A stretch of 43,675 nucleotides of DNA from Planctomycetaceae bacterium (GTDB lineage: Bacteria; Planctomycetota; Planctomycetia; Pirellulales; Pirellulaceae). Made by a program: the position numbers and the translations under genes. The notes under the pieces were generated by a model. The model was not told the origin of the DNA and did no database searches. It saw only the letters and a list, made by a program, of their open reading frames with translations. The stretch is taken from contig PBCP01000011.1 in assembly GCA_002717145.1 (NCBI GenBank), forward strand, positions 26,675-70,349, given 5' to 3'. The number at the start of each line of letters is the position of its first letter. Position 1 is the stretch's first letter. Below, in pieces: positions 7,777 through 17,261 of this stretch.

Positions 7777-9699
7777 ATGAAACGTCGCATCTTATTGGCA
7801 GTCTTTGCACTGTTCCTTTTTACCTCATCCGGAATTTCGCAGGATACCAGCCAGGATTCTCCTGAAATTCCGGAGACGGTCGTCATTGGCCGCCCGGAAT
7901 CCTTTCCCCGAGCTCCATTAAAAGATTCATCTCTGTTAACCCCTGGAGCGTCAGCCGCGAGCCGTAAAACAACTGGAGCGAGTATCGAAGTCATAACGGC
8001 TGAGCAACTTCAGAAACAGGGAGCAACCACGGTACTGGATGCCTTACGTAATCGAACAGGGATCAGCACAAGTCAAAACGGGGGAGCAGGTTCGCTAACC
8101 TCTCTGTTTCTTCGGGGTAGCAATTCCGCCCATACCAAAGTCCTCATCGACGGGATTCCAATGAATGATCCGTCCGGCGCCTCCCGGGCATTTAACTTTG
8201 CAAATCTTACGACTGACAATATTGAGCGAATAGAAATCCTCCGCGGTCCACAAAGTGTAATTTATGGAAGTGATGCGATCGGCGGGGTGATTAATATTAT
8301 TACCAAACGAGGACAGGGTAATGGTCAATTAAACTTCTCTTCCTACGGTGGTAGCCTCGGCACTCACTACGAAGGAATGCAATACAGCGGAGGAAGTGAG
8401 AAGTCCTACTACGCCATAGCAGGGTCCTACTTTGCAACCGATAGTGTTTCCCAAGCCGCCGCTCGATTCGGGAATAGTGAAACAGATGGTTTTGACGTCG
8501 GCACTATTTCAGGTCGCTTCGGTTGGAACCTTGAAAACGACGTTAATCTGGATTACGTATTCAGAATCACAAACGCCGAGGTGGAAATTGATAACTGGGA
8601 CTTCGGTGCTCCTAACCCAGTCGACAATCTAAATCGTTCGAATGTCTCTGAAAATTTTGCAAATCGTGTGCAACTGAGCAAACTGGCAATGGACGGTCGG
8701 CTCGAACATAAAGTCGCCTTTAGCCTCACAAGCTACCAACGTCAGGATACAAACGTACCCAATAGTTTTTGGGCATCGATGTATAACGGTGAGACCAGAC
8801 TATTTGACTATCAAGCAAACTACGTATGGAATGACCATAACTTAATCACCGCTGGAGTTTCCTATCAGGACGAAGAAGCTTCTTCTGATCTACAATCCCT
8901 TGTAAACCAAACTTCCACTGGTGTGTTCTTAGAGGATCGCATAACGCTCAAGGACAACTGGCATGCCACAGCTGGCGTGCGTTGGGACGAATTCAGTCGG
9001 GCAGGAGATGCCAACACGTATCGATTCAGCACAATCTATTATCTCGATGAAAAACCTGCTCATCTTCATGCTTCATTGGGAACCGGATTTCGAGCACCGG
9101 CATTAGCTGAGAACCTTTTTGCTTTTGGGAATCCTAATTTGGCTCCAGAAACAAGCAAAGGCTGGGAACTTGGGTACACCACAGAGCTCAACGATGGCAA
9201 CATGATGCTGGATGCAACCTACTTTCGGAACGATTTCCAAAACTTAATCGTATGGAATCCAACACTGTTTGTTCTTGATAATATTGGCCTTGCCCAATCG
9301 TCCGGAGTCGAAGTTACATTGGGCTGGCAGTTGAGTAAACGTACAAAGCTTAATGCAAATTACACTTACACTCGCACTCAAAACATTGAAACCGGAGAGG
9401 AACTATTGCGTCGACCTAAACACCGCTCGATGGTCAATCTGGATCATGCGTTAGAAAACGAAAAGACTAATGTGGGGCTGACACTGGCTTATACTGGTTC
9501 ACGCCTCGACAATCCCGGTGGAACGACAACAGAGTTGAACCATTTTATGTTGCTCAATGTCTATCTAACTCACAAACTTGACGAACGTTGGACGTCTTAT
9601 TTCCGGGCTAATAACGTCACCGATCAAGACTATGAAGAGTTGTTTGGCTACGGAACCCCTGGCGCTACGTTTTATGGCGGTTTAAGTCTTCAAAGGTAA
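7777..9699 (+). CDS. btuB: TonB-dependent outer-membrane receptor, BtuB-like (vitamin B12 uptake)
   Basis: This 640-aa protein has a signal peptide (MKRRILLAVFALFLFTSSG), a TonB-box-like ETVVIGRPE shortly after it, and a plug domain at about residues 65-180 (IEVITAEQLQKQGATTVLDAL, FLRGSNSAHTKVLIDGIPMND, RIEILRGPQSVIYGSDAIGG, VINIITKRG). A beta-barrel of about 450 residues follows, with the family motif GFRAPALAENLF. It should take up corrinoids across the outer membrane using energy from TonB-ExbB-ExbD, which is encoded about 1.7 kb downstream. The assignment to B12 rests mainly on the cobalamin riboswitch directly in front. The barrel alone is a generic siderophore/cobalamin-type receptor. 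No btuF, btuC or btuD is in the window. Confidence 0.9.
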   Translation: MKRRILLAVFALFLFTSSGISQDTSQDSPEIPETVVIGRPESFPRAPLKDSSLLTPGASAASRKTTGASIEVITAEQLQKQGATTVLDALRNRTGISTSQNGGAGSLTSLFLRGSNSAHTKVLIDGIPMNDPSGASRAFNFANLTTDNIERIEILRGPQSVIYGSDAIGGVINIITKRGQGNGQLNFSSYGGSLGTHYEGMQYSGGSEKSYYAIAGSYFATDSVSQAAARFGNSETDGFDVGTISGRFGWNLENDVNLDYVFRITNAEVEIDNWDFGAPNPVDNLNRSNVSENFANRVQLSKLAMDGRLEHKVAFSLTSYQRQDTNVPNSFWASMYNGETRLFDYQANYVWNDHNLITAGVSYQDEEASSDLQSLVNQTSTGVFLEDRITLKDNWHATAGVRWDEFSRAGDANTYRFSTIYYLDEKPAHLHASLGTGFRAPALAENLFAFGNPNLAPETSKGWELGYTTELNDGNMMLDATYFRNDFQNLIVWNPTLFVLDNIGLAQSSGVEVTLGWQLSKRTKLNANYTYTRTQNIETGEELLRRPKHRSMVNLDHALENEKTNVGLTLAYTGSRLDNPGGTTTELNHFMLLNVYLTHKLDERWTSYFRANNVTDQDYEELFGYGTPGATFYGGLSLQR

Positions 9700-9783
9700 T
9701 TCCTAGCGGGGCGGTGAGTTCATTCGGGATTTCAATTAGAATGAACGGCATTGAATTATCTTCCGCTGACAGGACCTTTCCAG

Positions 9784-10446
9784 ATGCCTCTTCCCAACCG
9801 ACCATTGCTTTCCTCTTTTGTTTTGTGTGTAGTGTTCCTGTCTCTTTCGACGGTAAGTAGCGGAGTTGAAAGAAAAGCGAAGCCCACTAAATGGCGTGAT
9901 CTGTTTGACGGCAAGTCACTCTCCGGGTGGGAAAAGACCAACTATGGTGGCGAAGGCGAGGTCGAAGTTCAAGACGGCAAACTCATGCTTAACTTTGGCT
10001 ACTCCATGACCGGCGTGACCTATCAGGGGAAAGACCTTCCGCGTACCAATTATGAGATTCAAACGACGATACTCAAAGTGGACGGCAACGATTTCTTTTG
10101 CGCTGCCACCTTTCCTGTTGCAGATTCCTACTGCAGTTTTATTGTCGGCGGTTGGGGCGGAGCCGTGACGGGTCTTTCAAGTATCGACGGGCAGGATGCT
10201 TCAGAAAATGAAACAACCGGCTATCAGAATTTCCCGGCTGGCAAATGGTACAAAATCAAAATCCGCGTTGAGCCACATTTGATTCAGTGCTGGATTAACG
10301 GCAAACAGGTTGTCTACCAGAACATCCTAGACCGCAAAATCACGACTCGTAATGAAGTGAATCTCAATAAACCGCTAGGTTTCGCCACCTGGGAAACCAA
10401 GGCAGCCTATAAAACGATTCAAATTCGGGAACTGAAAACTAAATAA
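9784..10446 (+). CDS. Exported DUF1080 (3-keto-disaccharide hydrolase-like) protein
   Basis: The protein is about 220 aa from the ATG at 9784. That start gives a clean signal peptide (PLPNRPLLSSFVLCVVFLSLS); an upstream in-frame TTG at 9751 would put 11 residues before it. The mature part begins with WRDLFDGKSLSGW, the hallmark of DUF1080, and continues as a concanavalin-like beta-sandwich (YEIQTTILKVDGNDFFCAATFPV, then GKWYKIKIRVEP and CWINGKQVV). These domains are abundant in planctomycetes and some act on 3-keto-glycosides; the true substrate is unknown. It sits 84 nt behind btuB and 16 nt before tadA on the same strand, so it may be cotranscribed with tadA without a functional link. Confidence 0.8.
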   Translation: MPLPNRPLLSSFVLCVVFLSLSTVSSGVERKAKPTKWRDLFDGKSLSGWEKTNYGGEGEVEVQDGKLMLNFGYSMTGVTYQGKDLPRTNYEIQTTILKVDGNDFFCAATFPVADSYCSFIVGGWGGAVTGLSSIDGQDASENETTGYQNFPAGKWYKIKIRVEPHLIQCWINGKQVVYQNILDRKITTRNEVNLNKPLGFATWETKAAYKTIQIRELKTK

Positions 10447-10462
10447 AACGTAACGCTCGCCA

Positions 10463-10960
10463 ATGTTTCATAGTTTTGAAGAAGATTCTCCCGTAAACGA
10501 CATGCTACGTCATGAGTTCTTTATGCAGCATGCCCTACAGCAGGCACAAGCCGCTGCCGCTCAGGATGAGGTTCCTGTTGGCGCAATCATCGTACATAAC
10601 AATCAAATCATTGCAGCCGCTCACAATCAACGGGAACAATTACACGATCCAACGGCGCATGCCGAGATGATTGCCATTACTCAGGCAGCAGAAGCATTGG
10701 GAGACTGGCGTCTGGAAAACTGTACGCTCTACATCACTCTGGAACCTTGCTGCATGTGTGCCGGAGCAATCGTACAGGCTCGCGTGCCCTGGGTCGTGTA
10801 CGGCGCCAGTGACCCGAAGGGCGGAGCGGCCGAATCGTTGTACCAGCTACTCAATGATGATCGTCTAAATCATCGATGTAACGTAGTAAGCAATGTCCTA
10901 CAAAAACCATGTGGGGAAATTCTCACTCAATTTTTTCGGCGTAAACGGATGAAAAACTGA
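10463..10960 (+). CDS. tadA: tRNA-specific adenosine deaminase TadA
   Basis: This 165-aa cytidine-deaminase-fold enzyme converts adenosine 34 to inosine in the anticodon of tRNA-Arg(ACG). The zinc site is intact: HAEM (H66, with the catalytic proton shuttle E68) and EPCCMCAG (C96, C99). Other TadA features are EVPVGAIIV, the central [18 protein letters not shown] and the C-terminal FFRRKR. The annotated ATG at 10463 gives a 13-residue extension before [12 protein letters not shown]; the second Met (10502) is also a plausible start. The cytoplasmic housekeeping role is secure. It ends a plus-strand run starting at btuB. Confidence 0.93.
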   Translation: MFHSFEEDSPVNDMLRHEFFMQHALQQAQAAAAQDEVPVGAIIVHNNQIIAAAHNQREQLHDPTAHAEMIAITQAAEALGDWRLENCTLYITLEPCCMCAGAIVQARVPWVVYGASDPKGGAAESLYQLLNDDRLNHRCNVVSNVLQKPCGEILTQFFRRKRMKN

Positions 10961-11407
10961 TAAGAACGGTATTCGTTACAAAAAGCCGTGGGAAATATTT
11001 TTATTCTCCGGGAGCTCAGTGCATCGTTACTTTTATGAAACTCATGGGAGGAATTCACGTGGACTTGCCACTACCCATGTAAATTTTTTCTTGTTGATTG
11101 AATCGGCAAGGGCGGTAAACTGTTGCATCACAAAACTGATCAACTAAGAAGTTTTATGCTGCCAACGAGGGCCAATTTTGAAATTGTAGTACGAGTTGGC
11201 AAGCCTAAGTGAAATAGAATTTTCCTAATCAGATACCAAATCCCAATTTCCAATTCTTCAACCGATCAACGCGACGAGGCAGAGCAAACAATTCTGTTTT
11301 CTGAGAATCTAAAAGCAGGATTGTTATGTTCATTCAATTAAGAGGCAAACTATACAAACCAAAGTGATTAGATCCGCAAATAGGCCCCGCTTATAGTCTG
11401 GCAGGAG
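10961..11407. other. 447-nt intergenic region between tadA and tonB (convergent)
   Basis: No gene was found on either strand. At 11160-11201 a nested inverted repeat is present: outer arms TGCCAAC (11160-11166) and GTTGGCA (11195-11201), and an inner palindrome CAATTTTGAAATTG (11173-11186). No run of T follows, so it is not an obvious terminator. The rest is A+T-rich and featureless to my eye. Confidence 0.4.
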
Positions 11408-12451
11408 CTATTTTTCTAATTTCAAAACGCCAGCCCGTCGTTTTTCAATTTTAAATGTAATGGGCACGATTACTTTCTTTGTTGCCGCCTTACCATTCGT
11501 CATTCCAGGACGAAATTGCCACTTCGCCACTGCTTGCTGAGCAATCTGATCAAGTTTTTGTGAGCCTGTCGACAGTACCACTCGCGTCGATTGCACCTTG
11601 CCATCAGGTTGCACAACCACTTCAAGCTTGACGGTACCGCTCACCCCTCGACTAACAAGTTCCTGAGGAAACACGGGGGGCCGGTTTAATGCATTGCCGG
11701 GATCAAGAGCCGGAGCAGTATTAGCGCCATTCATCGGCTTAACGACAACATCGGTATTCGAATTTCCTTTGCGAGCAGAAGCATCAACCACGACAGCATC
11801 CAGTTCAAATTCGACATGCGTTTGTGTGCGAATCACAGGACGTGTGGTGGCTTTCAGCTGAGGTGCCTGCTCTTCGGTCATTTTCGTCTTTTCTAGCTTG
11901 TTCAGTCTTGGCCTGGCTGGCTGATTGGAAGCAATCGGCTGTCGAACTGTCGTTGCCTTCCGTTCGACAGGGGGGACGTTTACAGGGCGGGCTTGTAAGA
12001 CTTCTTCAGAATTAACAACCGTTGATTTTAATGCAGACGGTGCCTCTGGCTGAGCGTTAAGAGATAACTCAGTAGCAAACAGGTCAGGCTTGCGTTGATT
12101 CGTCACCTGTTTGTTTGCCTCCTGAAAAGGCTCTGTTTCGTTACGCAACACATCCTCTTCGAGGACTGTCACTTCTTCCCGTTGCTGATGAAGCAATTCT
12201 TCCGCTTGCTGACGTTCCACATAGCCCGTGGTTTCTATCAGCTTTGCCACGGACGAATCCGGCTGTTGTTGAGGACGAGTAGCGGCTATCAATTGCAAGG
12301 CAATCGAAGACTCTCCCTTTTGAACGCTACCAAGTGTTGCATCGATCTGCGTATCCCCTAACTTACTAATCACGACATGGCCCATCGTACTACCGGTAAG
12401 CAGTAGTAAGAACAACCAATCTGTTTTGAGTAAATTACGTACGTAGTACAT
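11408..12451 (-). CDS. tonB: TonB-like energy transducer
   Basis: This 347-aa protein has a single N-terminal membrane anchor (about residues 10-26, WLFLLLLTGSTMG). A long charged and Pro/Gln-rich periplasm-spanning linker (about 60-240) follows, and a C-terminal TonB domain (about 255-340) contains PPVFPQELVSRGVSGTVKLEV, VQPDGKVQSTRV and AVAKWQFRPG. TonB links the proton-driven ExbB-ExbD motor to outer-membrane receptors. It is divergent from exbB, with a 265-nt shared control region, which supports joint regulation. Two TonB-dependent receptors lie nearby. I saw no clear Fur-type operator in the shared region. The linker lacks the strict EP/KP repeats of enterobacterial TonB. Confidence 0.87.
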   Translation of the reverse strand: MYYVRNLLKTDWLFLLLLTGSTMGHVVISKLGDTQIDATLGSVQKGESSIALQLIAATRPQQQPDSSVAKLIETTGYVERQQAEELLHQQREEVTVLEEDVLRNETEPFQEANKQVTNQRKPDLFATELSLNAQPEAPSALKSTVVNSEEVLQARPVNVPPVERKATTVRQPIASNQPARPRLNKLEKTKMTEEQAPQLKATTRPVIRTQTHVEFELDAVVVDASARKGNSNTDVVVKPMNGANTAPALDPGNALNRPPVFPQELVSRGVSGTVKLEVVVQPDGKVQSTRVVLSTGSQKLDQIAQQAVAKWQFRPGMTNGKAATKKVIVPITFKIEKRRAGVLKLEK

Positions 12452-12716
12452 ATCACCAATAGTGTCGTTAATAGTGGCGCATTCAAAGAACGCGTAGAAC
12501 CCATTCTTTTACCGGAACACTTCGTCTCTCTTCCTATTTACATCATATCGTCAATCATTCTGCAGCCAAACCAATAAACCACTGACAGCATCACACTTCT
12601 TAACCCCGGCAGTGTTTACCAGCCTGCTTACTAGCCAGCACGAGGATTTGAATTACTCTTAATAGATACTCACCGTCTACTATTTCTAAACTCTGTAATC
12701 CGGTTCGTGATAATCC

Positions 12717-13364
12717 ATGTTTTGGGGAAAAACTCTTAGCGAATTGTTCGATCAGGGAGGATTCGTCATGTATCCTCTGCTGGTTTGCTCAATTGTTGCC
12801 GTGAGTGTTGCCATCGAACGGATTCTCGTGTTGATTCTACACCGTGACAGTTATGACCGGTTTGTGCTAGAGCTGGAAACGCGGTTAAACGATTTAGGCG
12901 TCGAAGGGGCGAAGACCTTGCTGGCCAACTTAAACAGTCCATTGGCTCATGTCGCCGGGAGCATTCTCAATAATGTTCATGTAAAGCCGGACACCCGTGA
13001 AGAAATTGTAAATCGCGAAGCGTCGGAACAAATTGCACATCTGGAAAAGAGAATCAACTGGCTATCGATTATTGGAACTCTGGCGCCGATGATTGGATTA
13101 CTGGGTACCGTCATTGGATTGGTGGAGGCGTTTTATCAAATCGAGCAACAGGGTGGACAGGTGCAGCCCGGCGATCTGGCATCCGGGATCTGGACGGCTC
13201 TGCTAACCACAGTCTTCGGTCTGACCGTTGCCTTACCAACTCTGGCGATTTACCATTTTCTGGACAATCGTATCGCCGCCATCACGTTGCGTATGACGTG
13301 GGTTTCCTCCCGCGTGAACCAATGGCTCGAAATGCAAAACGTAAGCGAGAATGGCGACAACTGA
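12717..13364 (+). CDS. exbB: ExbB/TolQ/MotA-type proton channel protein
   Basis: This 215-aa inner-membrane protein has the three-helix layout of the family: a first membrane segment at about 16-38 (GGFVMYPLLVCSIVAVSVAIERI), a long cytoplasmic section (about 40-115), and helices at about 116-140 (IGTLAPMIGLLGTVIGLVEAF) and 155-180 (GIWTALLTTVFGLTVALPTL). The motifs APMIGLLGTVIG and GIWTALLTT are family-diagnostic. With ExbD it forms the proton-driven motor that energises TonB. Its stop codon overlaps the exbD start (TGATG), indicating translational coupling. Given the adjacent tonB, an ExbB role is preferred over TolQ. Confidence 0.9.
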   Translation: MFWGKTLSELFDQGGFVMYPLLVCSIVAVSVAIERILVLILHRDSYDRFVLELETRLNDLGVEGAKTLLANLNSPLAHVAGSILNNVHVKPDTREEIVNREASEQIAHLEKRINWLSIIGTLAPMIGLLGTVIGLVEAFYQIEQQGGQVQPGDLASGIWTALLTTVFGLTVALPTLAIYHFLDNRIAAITLRMTWVSSRVNQWLEMQNVSENGDN

Positions 13365-13762
13365 TGAAGACGATCGAACGCCAACGTCGACCCTCCATTC
13401 GCATGGAACTCAGTCCGCTGATTGACTGCATCTTTCAGCTTCTCATTTTCTTTATGCTGTCTTCCACCTTTCTGACGCCAGCTATTCAGCTAACGCTTCC
13501 CTCTGCCACAGCGGGTACAAGTCAAAACGACCTGGAGATTATTATCACATTGAATAAAGATGGGGACATTTACTTAAACAACACACAAACGTCTCTTATT
13601 TCACTTCAGGCAGAATTACAACAAATGTTGACCGAAACCGAACACAAATCGGTGACGATTCGGGGAGATCAGGACATGCCGTATTCAGCATTTCTCGACG
13701 CACTGGATATCGCCAAGCGAAGTGGCGCCGTTCACGTCAACGTAGCTCATCAAACGCCGTAA
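13364..13762 (+). CDS. exbD: ExbD/TolR-type biopolymer transport protein
   Basis: The protein is 132 aa from the ATG at 13364, which shares one base with the exbB stop codon. An upstream in-frame ATG at 13298 lies deep inside exbB and is rejected. A short basic N-terminus precedes one membrane helix (about 15-38, SPLIDCIFQLLIFFMLSST), which carries the conserved Asp of the ExbD proton path. The periplasmic domain ends with the family motif VTIRGDQDMPYSAFLDALDIAK. It works with ExbB in powering TonB. Only one exbD copy is present, unlike many planctomycete loci with two. Confidence 0.9.
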   Translation: MKTIERQRRPSIRMELSPLIDCIFQLLIFFMLSSTFLTPAIQLTLPSATAGTSQNDLEIIITLNKDGDIYLNNTQTSLISLQAELQQMLTETEHKSVTIRGDQDMPYSAFLDALDIAKRSGAVHVNVAHQTP

Positions 13763-13782
13763 GTGTTGGCCGACAGGCTTCT

Positions 13783-16107
13783 CTAAAACTCGAAGCCATA
13801 CTGGATATTGGCTGAAAAGCCGGCGCCGTCAACGCCACTGCCATGAACCCGGTAAGCCTTATCGAGGATATTTTCGAGTTCAATTCTTAAGAGGTGATTT
13901 TCTTTCAGTTCGGTACCGTATCTCAGACTGATCGTACCGTATCCTGGAGTACCTCCATCAGGAATACGTCCATCGGAGATATCCTGAAAATTCAGGCGGT
14001 CCTGTTTAGCAACCAGCCACGAGTAGATATCCACAAATTCGTACTTTTCGCTATTGCGCCATCGTAATCCGACGACTCCCTGGGTCGGAGGGATCCGTGA
14101 CAATGGTTGTTCAAGTTCCAGATCCTGACCGTAGATGTACAAGAAGTTTCCATAAGCGGTCCAGTTTGTCGACAGTCTCTTTTCAGCAGCGAATTCAATT
14201 CCATTGATTTCAGCATCACGATTACTTCGTGAAAACAGAATACTTTCACTGGTGACGCCGGCAGGTGTTCTCAGAATCATGTCGTCAATATTGGTCCAGA
14301 AGACAGATGCCTGCCATCGCAGATCATCCACTTCTTTTCGTAAAGCCAATTCGTAGCTCAGGCTACGCTCGGGCTGCAGATCGACACTAGGAGTATCCGC
14401 TGCTGCCTGTTGGACGTTGTCATTGTTAGCAGCCAGGTCGTCCAGGTTGGGAGCTCGGAAACCTTCGGAGATCGACCCGACCAGAATAGTATCATCATCC
14501 AGTTTGTAGTTTAACCCGCCACTTGCCGACCAATCGTCAAACGTGGGCGAAATAAAAACCGGCTGTGATTCCGGATCCGTATTAGGATCATTATCGTGAT
14601 CTACATCTACCATCGGAGTACCTTGGGCGTGGGCGCGGGTAAACCGAACCCCTCCGTTAAAACTCAAGCGTTCATTAAGCTCTTTGTCCATTTGGAGGAA
14701 AGTACCGGTTTGGCGGTAACGTCCATCATCAGGATACTTGGGCGTGGGGGAAGAAATAAAATCGTTCGTGAGATTATCATAGCGATCCCGATATGAATCC
14801 ACGACATCTCGGTACGAGTCAACTCCGTATGTCAGATTCCAGCCACTCTCAAGTTCACGCCCTAGTAAAAGCTGCAGACCATACGAGTAGTTATCGGTTT
14901 CCATGTCATCCCAATAGGACCTGTTGGATCGAGCATCGGTAGCCTGTTCCCGCTGGCGATGCATCGAGAATGTAAGCATGTAGTTATCGTAGAATTTCCC
15001 CATATCCGTTCCCTGAAACCGAAGGTACGCCATGCTTCGTTGTTGAGGATCAAAAATTGTGCGTCGGTTGGGGAATCGATCAGTTCGAAAAATGTCTCGT
15101 TGCTCGAAGTGTTGTACCGAAAGCGTAACGGCCTGATTGTCTGAGATCAGTCGATCAACTCGAACATCGCCCGAATATTGTGAATAAGCCGTTGCTGGCT
15201 GACGTCCCAGATCCCCACCACGGTCCAGGTCATTGAAGTTTCCATATCCTGAACCGGCGAAAACCCGAGTATTACCCTTTTGGAATTGATAATTCAATCG
15301 AGTATAAACTCCTCCGTCCGCACTCGAGTATCGTGACGTCCAGGTACGAACCGGCTCATTGAGTAATGCATCCGCAGGTGTCCTACGTGTCACAACGTTG
15401 ATTACGCCACCTATCGCATCACTTCCCCAAAGAACTGTTTGAGGGCCACGTATTACTTCAATGTGATCCACCATGCCCGGATCAATCGTATTGAAATATT
15501 GGTTGGGCCCGGAACGAAACGTCGCATTGTTCATACGGATACCGTCAATGAGGATAAGAACCTGTTGACCGGTAAGACCACGAATGAACGGAGAGGCAGC
15601 TCCTCGTTGAGTTCGCTGCATGAGAACTCCGGTTTCACGTTCGAGCGCCTGAAGCATATCAGCCGGAGCACGTTCAAGAAGGTCCTGGAGGTCTATGACC
15701 GAACGGTTCGTCGGTGCCGTAAAATTTGAGAAATTACTTCGACGACCACCATCAAACAATCCAGGGAACATGGAATCGAGCCGATCATCATTCCAAATTC
15801 CATCCGGCGTCGTCGGAAACGGAATCACACCTTCGACAATAATCGGGTCGATTTCCGGAGGAACGTCCGATTCTGTCGAGGATCCTACCTCAGTGTCGTC
15901 TCCTGGTTGCTGCATCGTAGCCAAAGTGACTTCAGAAGCCGCTTCAACCGACTGCTCATCGACTTCCAACTCCAGCGAATCAACATTTGGGTCAACGACC
16001 GGCGCCGCGGGCACATCTGGCTTTTCACTGTCCTGAGCACTGGCAAACGCTGGTAAAAGTCCCAAAGTGAATAAAACTAATGCAGAAATCTTGATTAACT
16101 GTTTCAC
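13783..16107 (-). CDS. TonB-dependent outer-membrane receptor, substrate unknown
   Basis: This 774-aa receptor has a signal peptide (QLIKISALVLFTLGLLPAFA) and then an unusually long acidic N-terminal stretch (about 25-95) leading to a TonB-box-like DPIIVEGVI. The plug domain spans about 130-260 (RSVIDLQDLLERAPADMLQAL, TGQQVLILIDGIRMNNATF, HIEVIRGPQTVLWGSDAIGG, VINVVTRRT), and a barrel of about 500 residues ends in the aromatic residue F (IQYGFEF). The family motif SEGFRAPNLDDL is present. It lacks any visible riboswitch. It converges on exbD with only 20 nt between stops and is preceded by an exported protein, so it probably belongs to this TonB system. Iron-chelate or other metal uptake is a guess from context. 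Confidence 0.9.
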   Translation of the reverse strand: MKQLIKISALVLFTLGLLPAFASAQDSEKPDVPAAPVVDPNVDSLELEVDEQSVEAASEVTLATMQQPGDDTEVGSSTESDVPPEIDPIIVEGVIPFPTTPDGIWNDDRLDSMFPGLFDGGRRSNFSNFTAPTNRSVIDLQDLLERAPADMLQALERETGVLMQRTQRGAASPFIRGLTGQQVLILIDGIRMNNATFRSGPNQYFNTIDPGMVDHIEVIRGPQTVLWGSDAIGGVINVVTRRTPADALLNEPVRTWTSRYSSADGGVYTRLNYQFQKGNTRVFAGSGYGNFNDLDRGGDLGRQPATAYSQYSGDVRVDRLISDNQAVTLSVQHFEQRDIFRTDRFPNRRTIFDPQQRSMAYLRFQGTDMGKFYDNYMLTFSMHRQREQATDARSNRSYWDDMETDNYSYGLQLLLGRELESGWNLTYGVDSYRDVVDSYRDRYDNLTNDFISSPTPKYPDDGRYRQTGTFLQMDKELNERLSFNGGVRFTRAHAQGTPMVDVDHDNDPNTDPESQPVFISPTFDDWSASGGLNYKLDDDTILVGSISEGFRAPNLDDLAANNDNVQQAAADTPSVDLQPERSLSYELALRKEVDDLRWQASVFWTNIDDMILRTPAGVTSESILFSRSNRDAEINGIEFAAEKRLSTNWTAYGNFLYIYGQDLELEQPLSRIPPTQGVVGLRWRNSEKYEFVDIYSWLVAKQDRLNFQDISDGRIPDGGTPGYGTISLRYGTELKENHLLRIELENILDKAYRVHGSGVDGAGFSANIQYGFEF

Positions 16108-16255
16108 TGCGGACTATTTCAGATTCGATAGAAAGACAATTACCGTGTATGAGTTAACAATCGCCAACAAATCCAGAATTGATCAGGTATTTTGCCACGA
16201 ATCTATGATTTTTGCTCGGACTAAAGAACAATCCGACAAACGGAGACAGCCCATT

Positions 16256-17035
16256 TTATTTTGAGGCCTGAGACTGAGTTTGCCAAAACTCATTAATCGA
16301 AACTTCTTTACAGCCGGCCATGAGATTGCCTGTGGAACTAATGCGTTTTCTATCCGAGTTGGTCAGTTGCCAATGAATGCTGTGTTCACTTCGTACGATA
16401 TGTTTGCGCAATCCAACTCGATCTAACATAATAGTGCGTTCAATTGTTCTGGGCATCAATTTTTGCTCAGCCATGACGCGGTTCAATTCGAAGCGAGAAT
16501 AGGGCGGCAGGTTCCCGACTCGAGTGCTATTGAGCCGGGCAATCCAGTCGGCAAAGTGCCGATACTGTTGTACCGAAGACTGCCATTTGGCTGTAACCCC
16601 TGTGGCCTCATACGTTAGATGGTCACTCGAAACGGTTACCGTTCTGGTAGATGGATTGAATTGCTGGTCCAGTTGCGGATTTACAAATCGGGCGATGACA
16701 TCTTCACTGGCCTGCGACTTAACTTGTTCAAGAAACTTAGTGAGATATTCCTTGGTAAGTGTCGTTTTTAATTTCCTTTGACTATCGATCAATACAAAAC
16801 GACCGCGTCTGACATCAAAGACGGTAATCTCTCTCTGCTGATCGCTACCACTGAGAAAGTCATACACAGTGGAGCCGTTAAACAGAGTCAAACTTTTGGC
16901 TGTTGGCTGTATGGCTCCCTCGACGAATATTTCCGTTTCCATACGAAAGTCATTCGCCTGTGCAAATAGCGGGGTTGTTGCCATGGAAGCTACAAGAGCA
17001 GCCAGACAATACAGTGAAATTCGCATTGGATTCAT
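16256..17035 (-). CDS. Exported protein of unknown function
   Basis: This 259-aa protein has a signal peptide (about 1-25, ending TTPLFAQA). The rest is rich in beta-strand-like alternation (RMETEIFVEG, VYDFLSGSDQQREITVFD, FVLIDSQRKLKT) with a helical C-terminal part. I do not recognise the family; similar exported proteins occur in planctomycetes without known function. It lies 148 nt upstream of the second TonB-dependent receptor on the same strand and may be cotranscribed with it, suggesting a periplasmic accessory role. That is inferred from position only. No lipobox, metal motif or catalytic signature is visible. Confidence 0.65.
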   Translation of the reverse strand: MNPMRISLYCLAALVASMATTPLFAQANDFRMETEIFVEGAIQPTAKSLTLFNGSTVYDFLSGSDQQREITVFDVRRGRFVLIDSQRKLKTTLTKEYLTKFLEQVKSQASEDVIARFVNPQLDQQFNPSTRTVTVSSDHLTYEATGVTAKWQSSVQQYRHFADWIARLNSTRVGNLPPYSRFELNRVMAEQKLMPRTIERTIMLDRVGLRKHIVRSEHSIHWQLTNSDRKRISSTGNLMAGCKEVSINEFWQTQSQASK

Positions 17036-17261
17036 CTTAGGTTCCTGACGATTGCAAAAAGAGCATTGAGACGTAGAAGAATACCTGATTTTTGCCGGCC
17101 AAGTCTACGCAGATCATACGATTTAACATTTGCAAAGCGAGGCAAGTGCTCCACAGCTCTTTGTTTTCAGGGTTTTGCCCACCACCCGGCGACCCGGTAA
17201 GCAATACTTTACGTAGCAAAACACATAGTCGTCATACTACTGCCGAAAATAAGGGCTTAAC

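Noticed and set aside
13298..13363. Upstream start of exbD at 13298
   Set aside because: It lies inside exbB; the coupled ATG at 13364 gives the normal family N-terminus.
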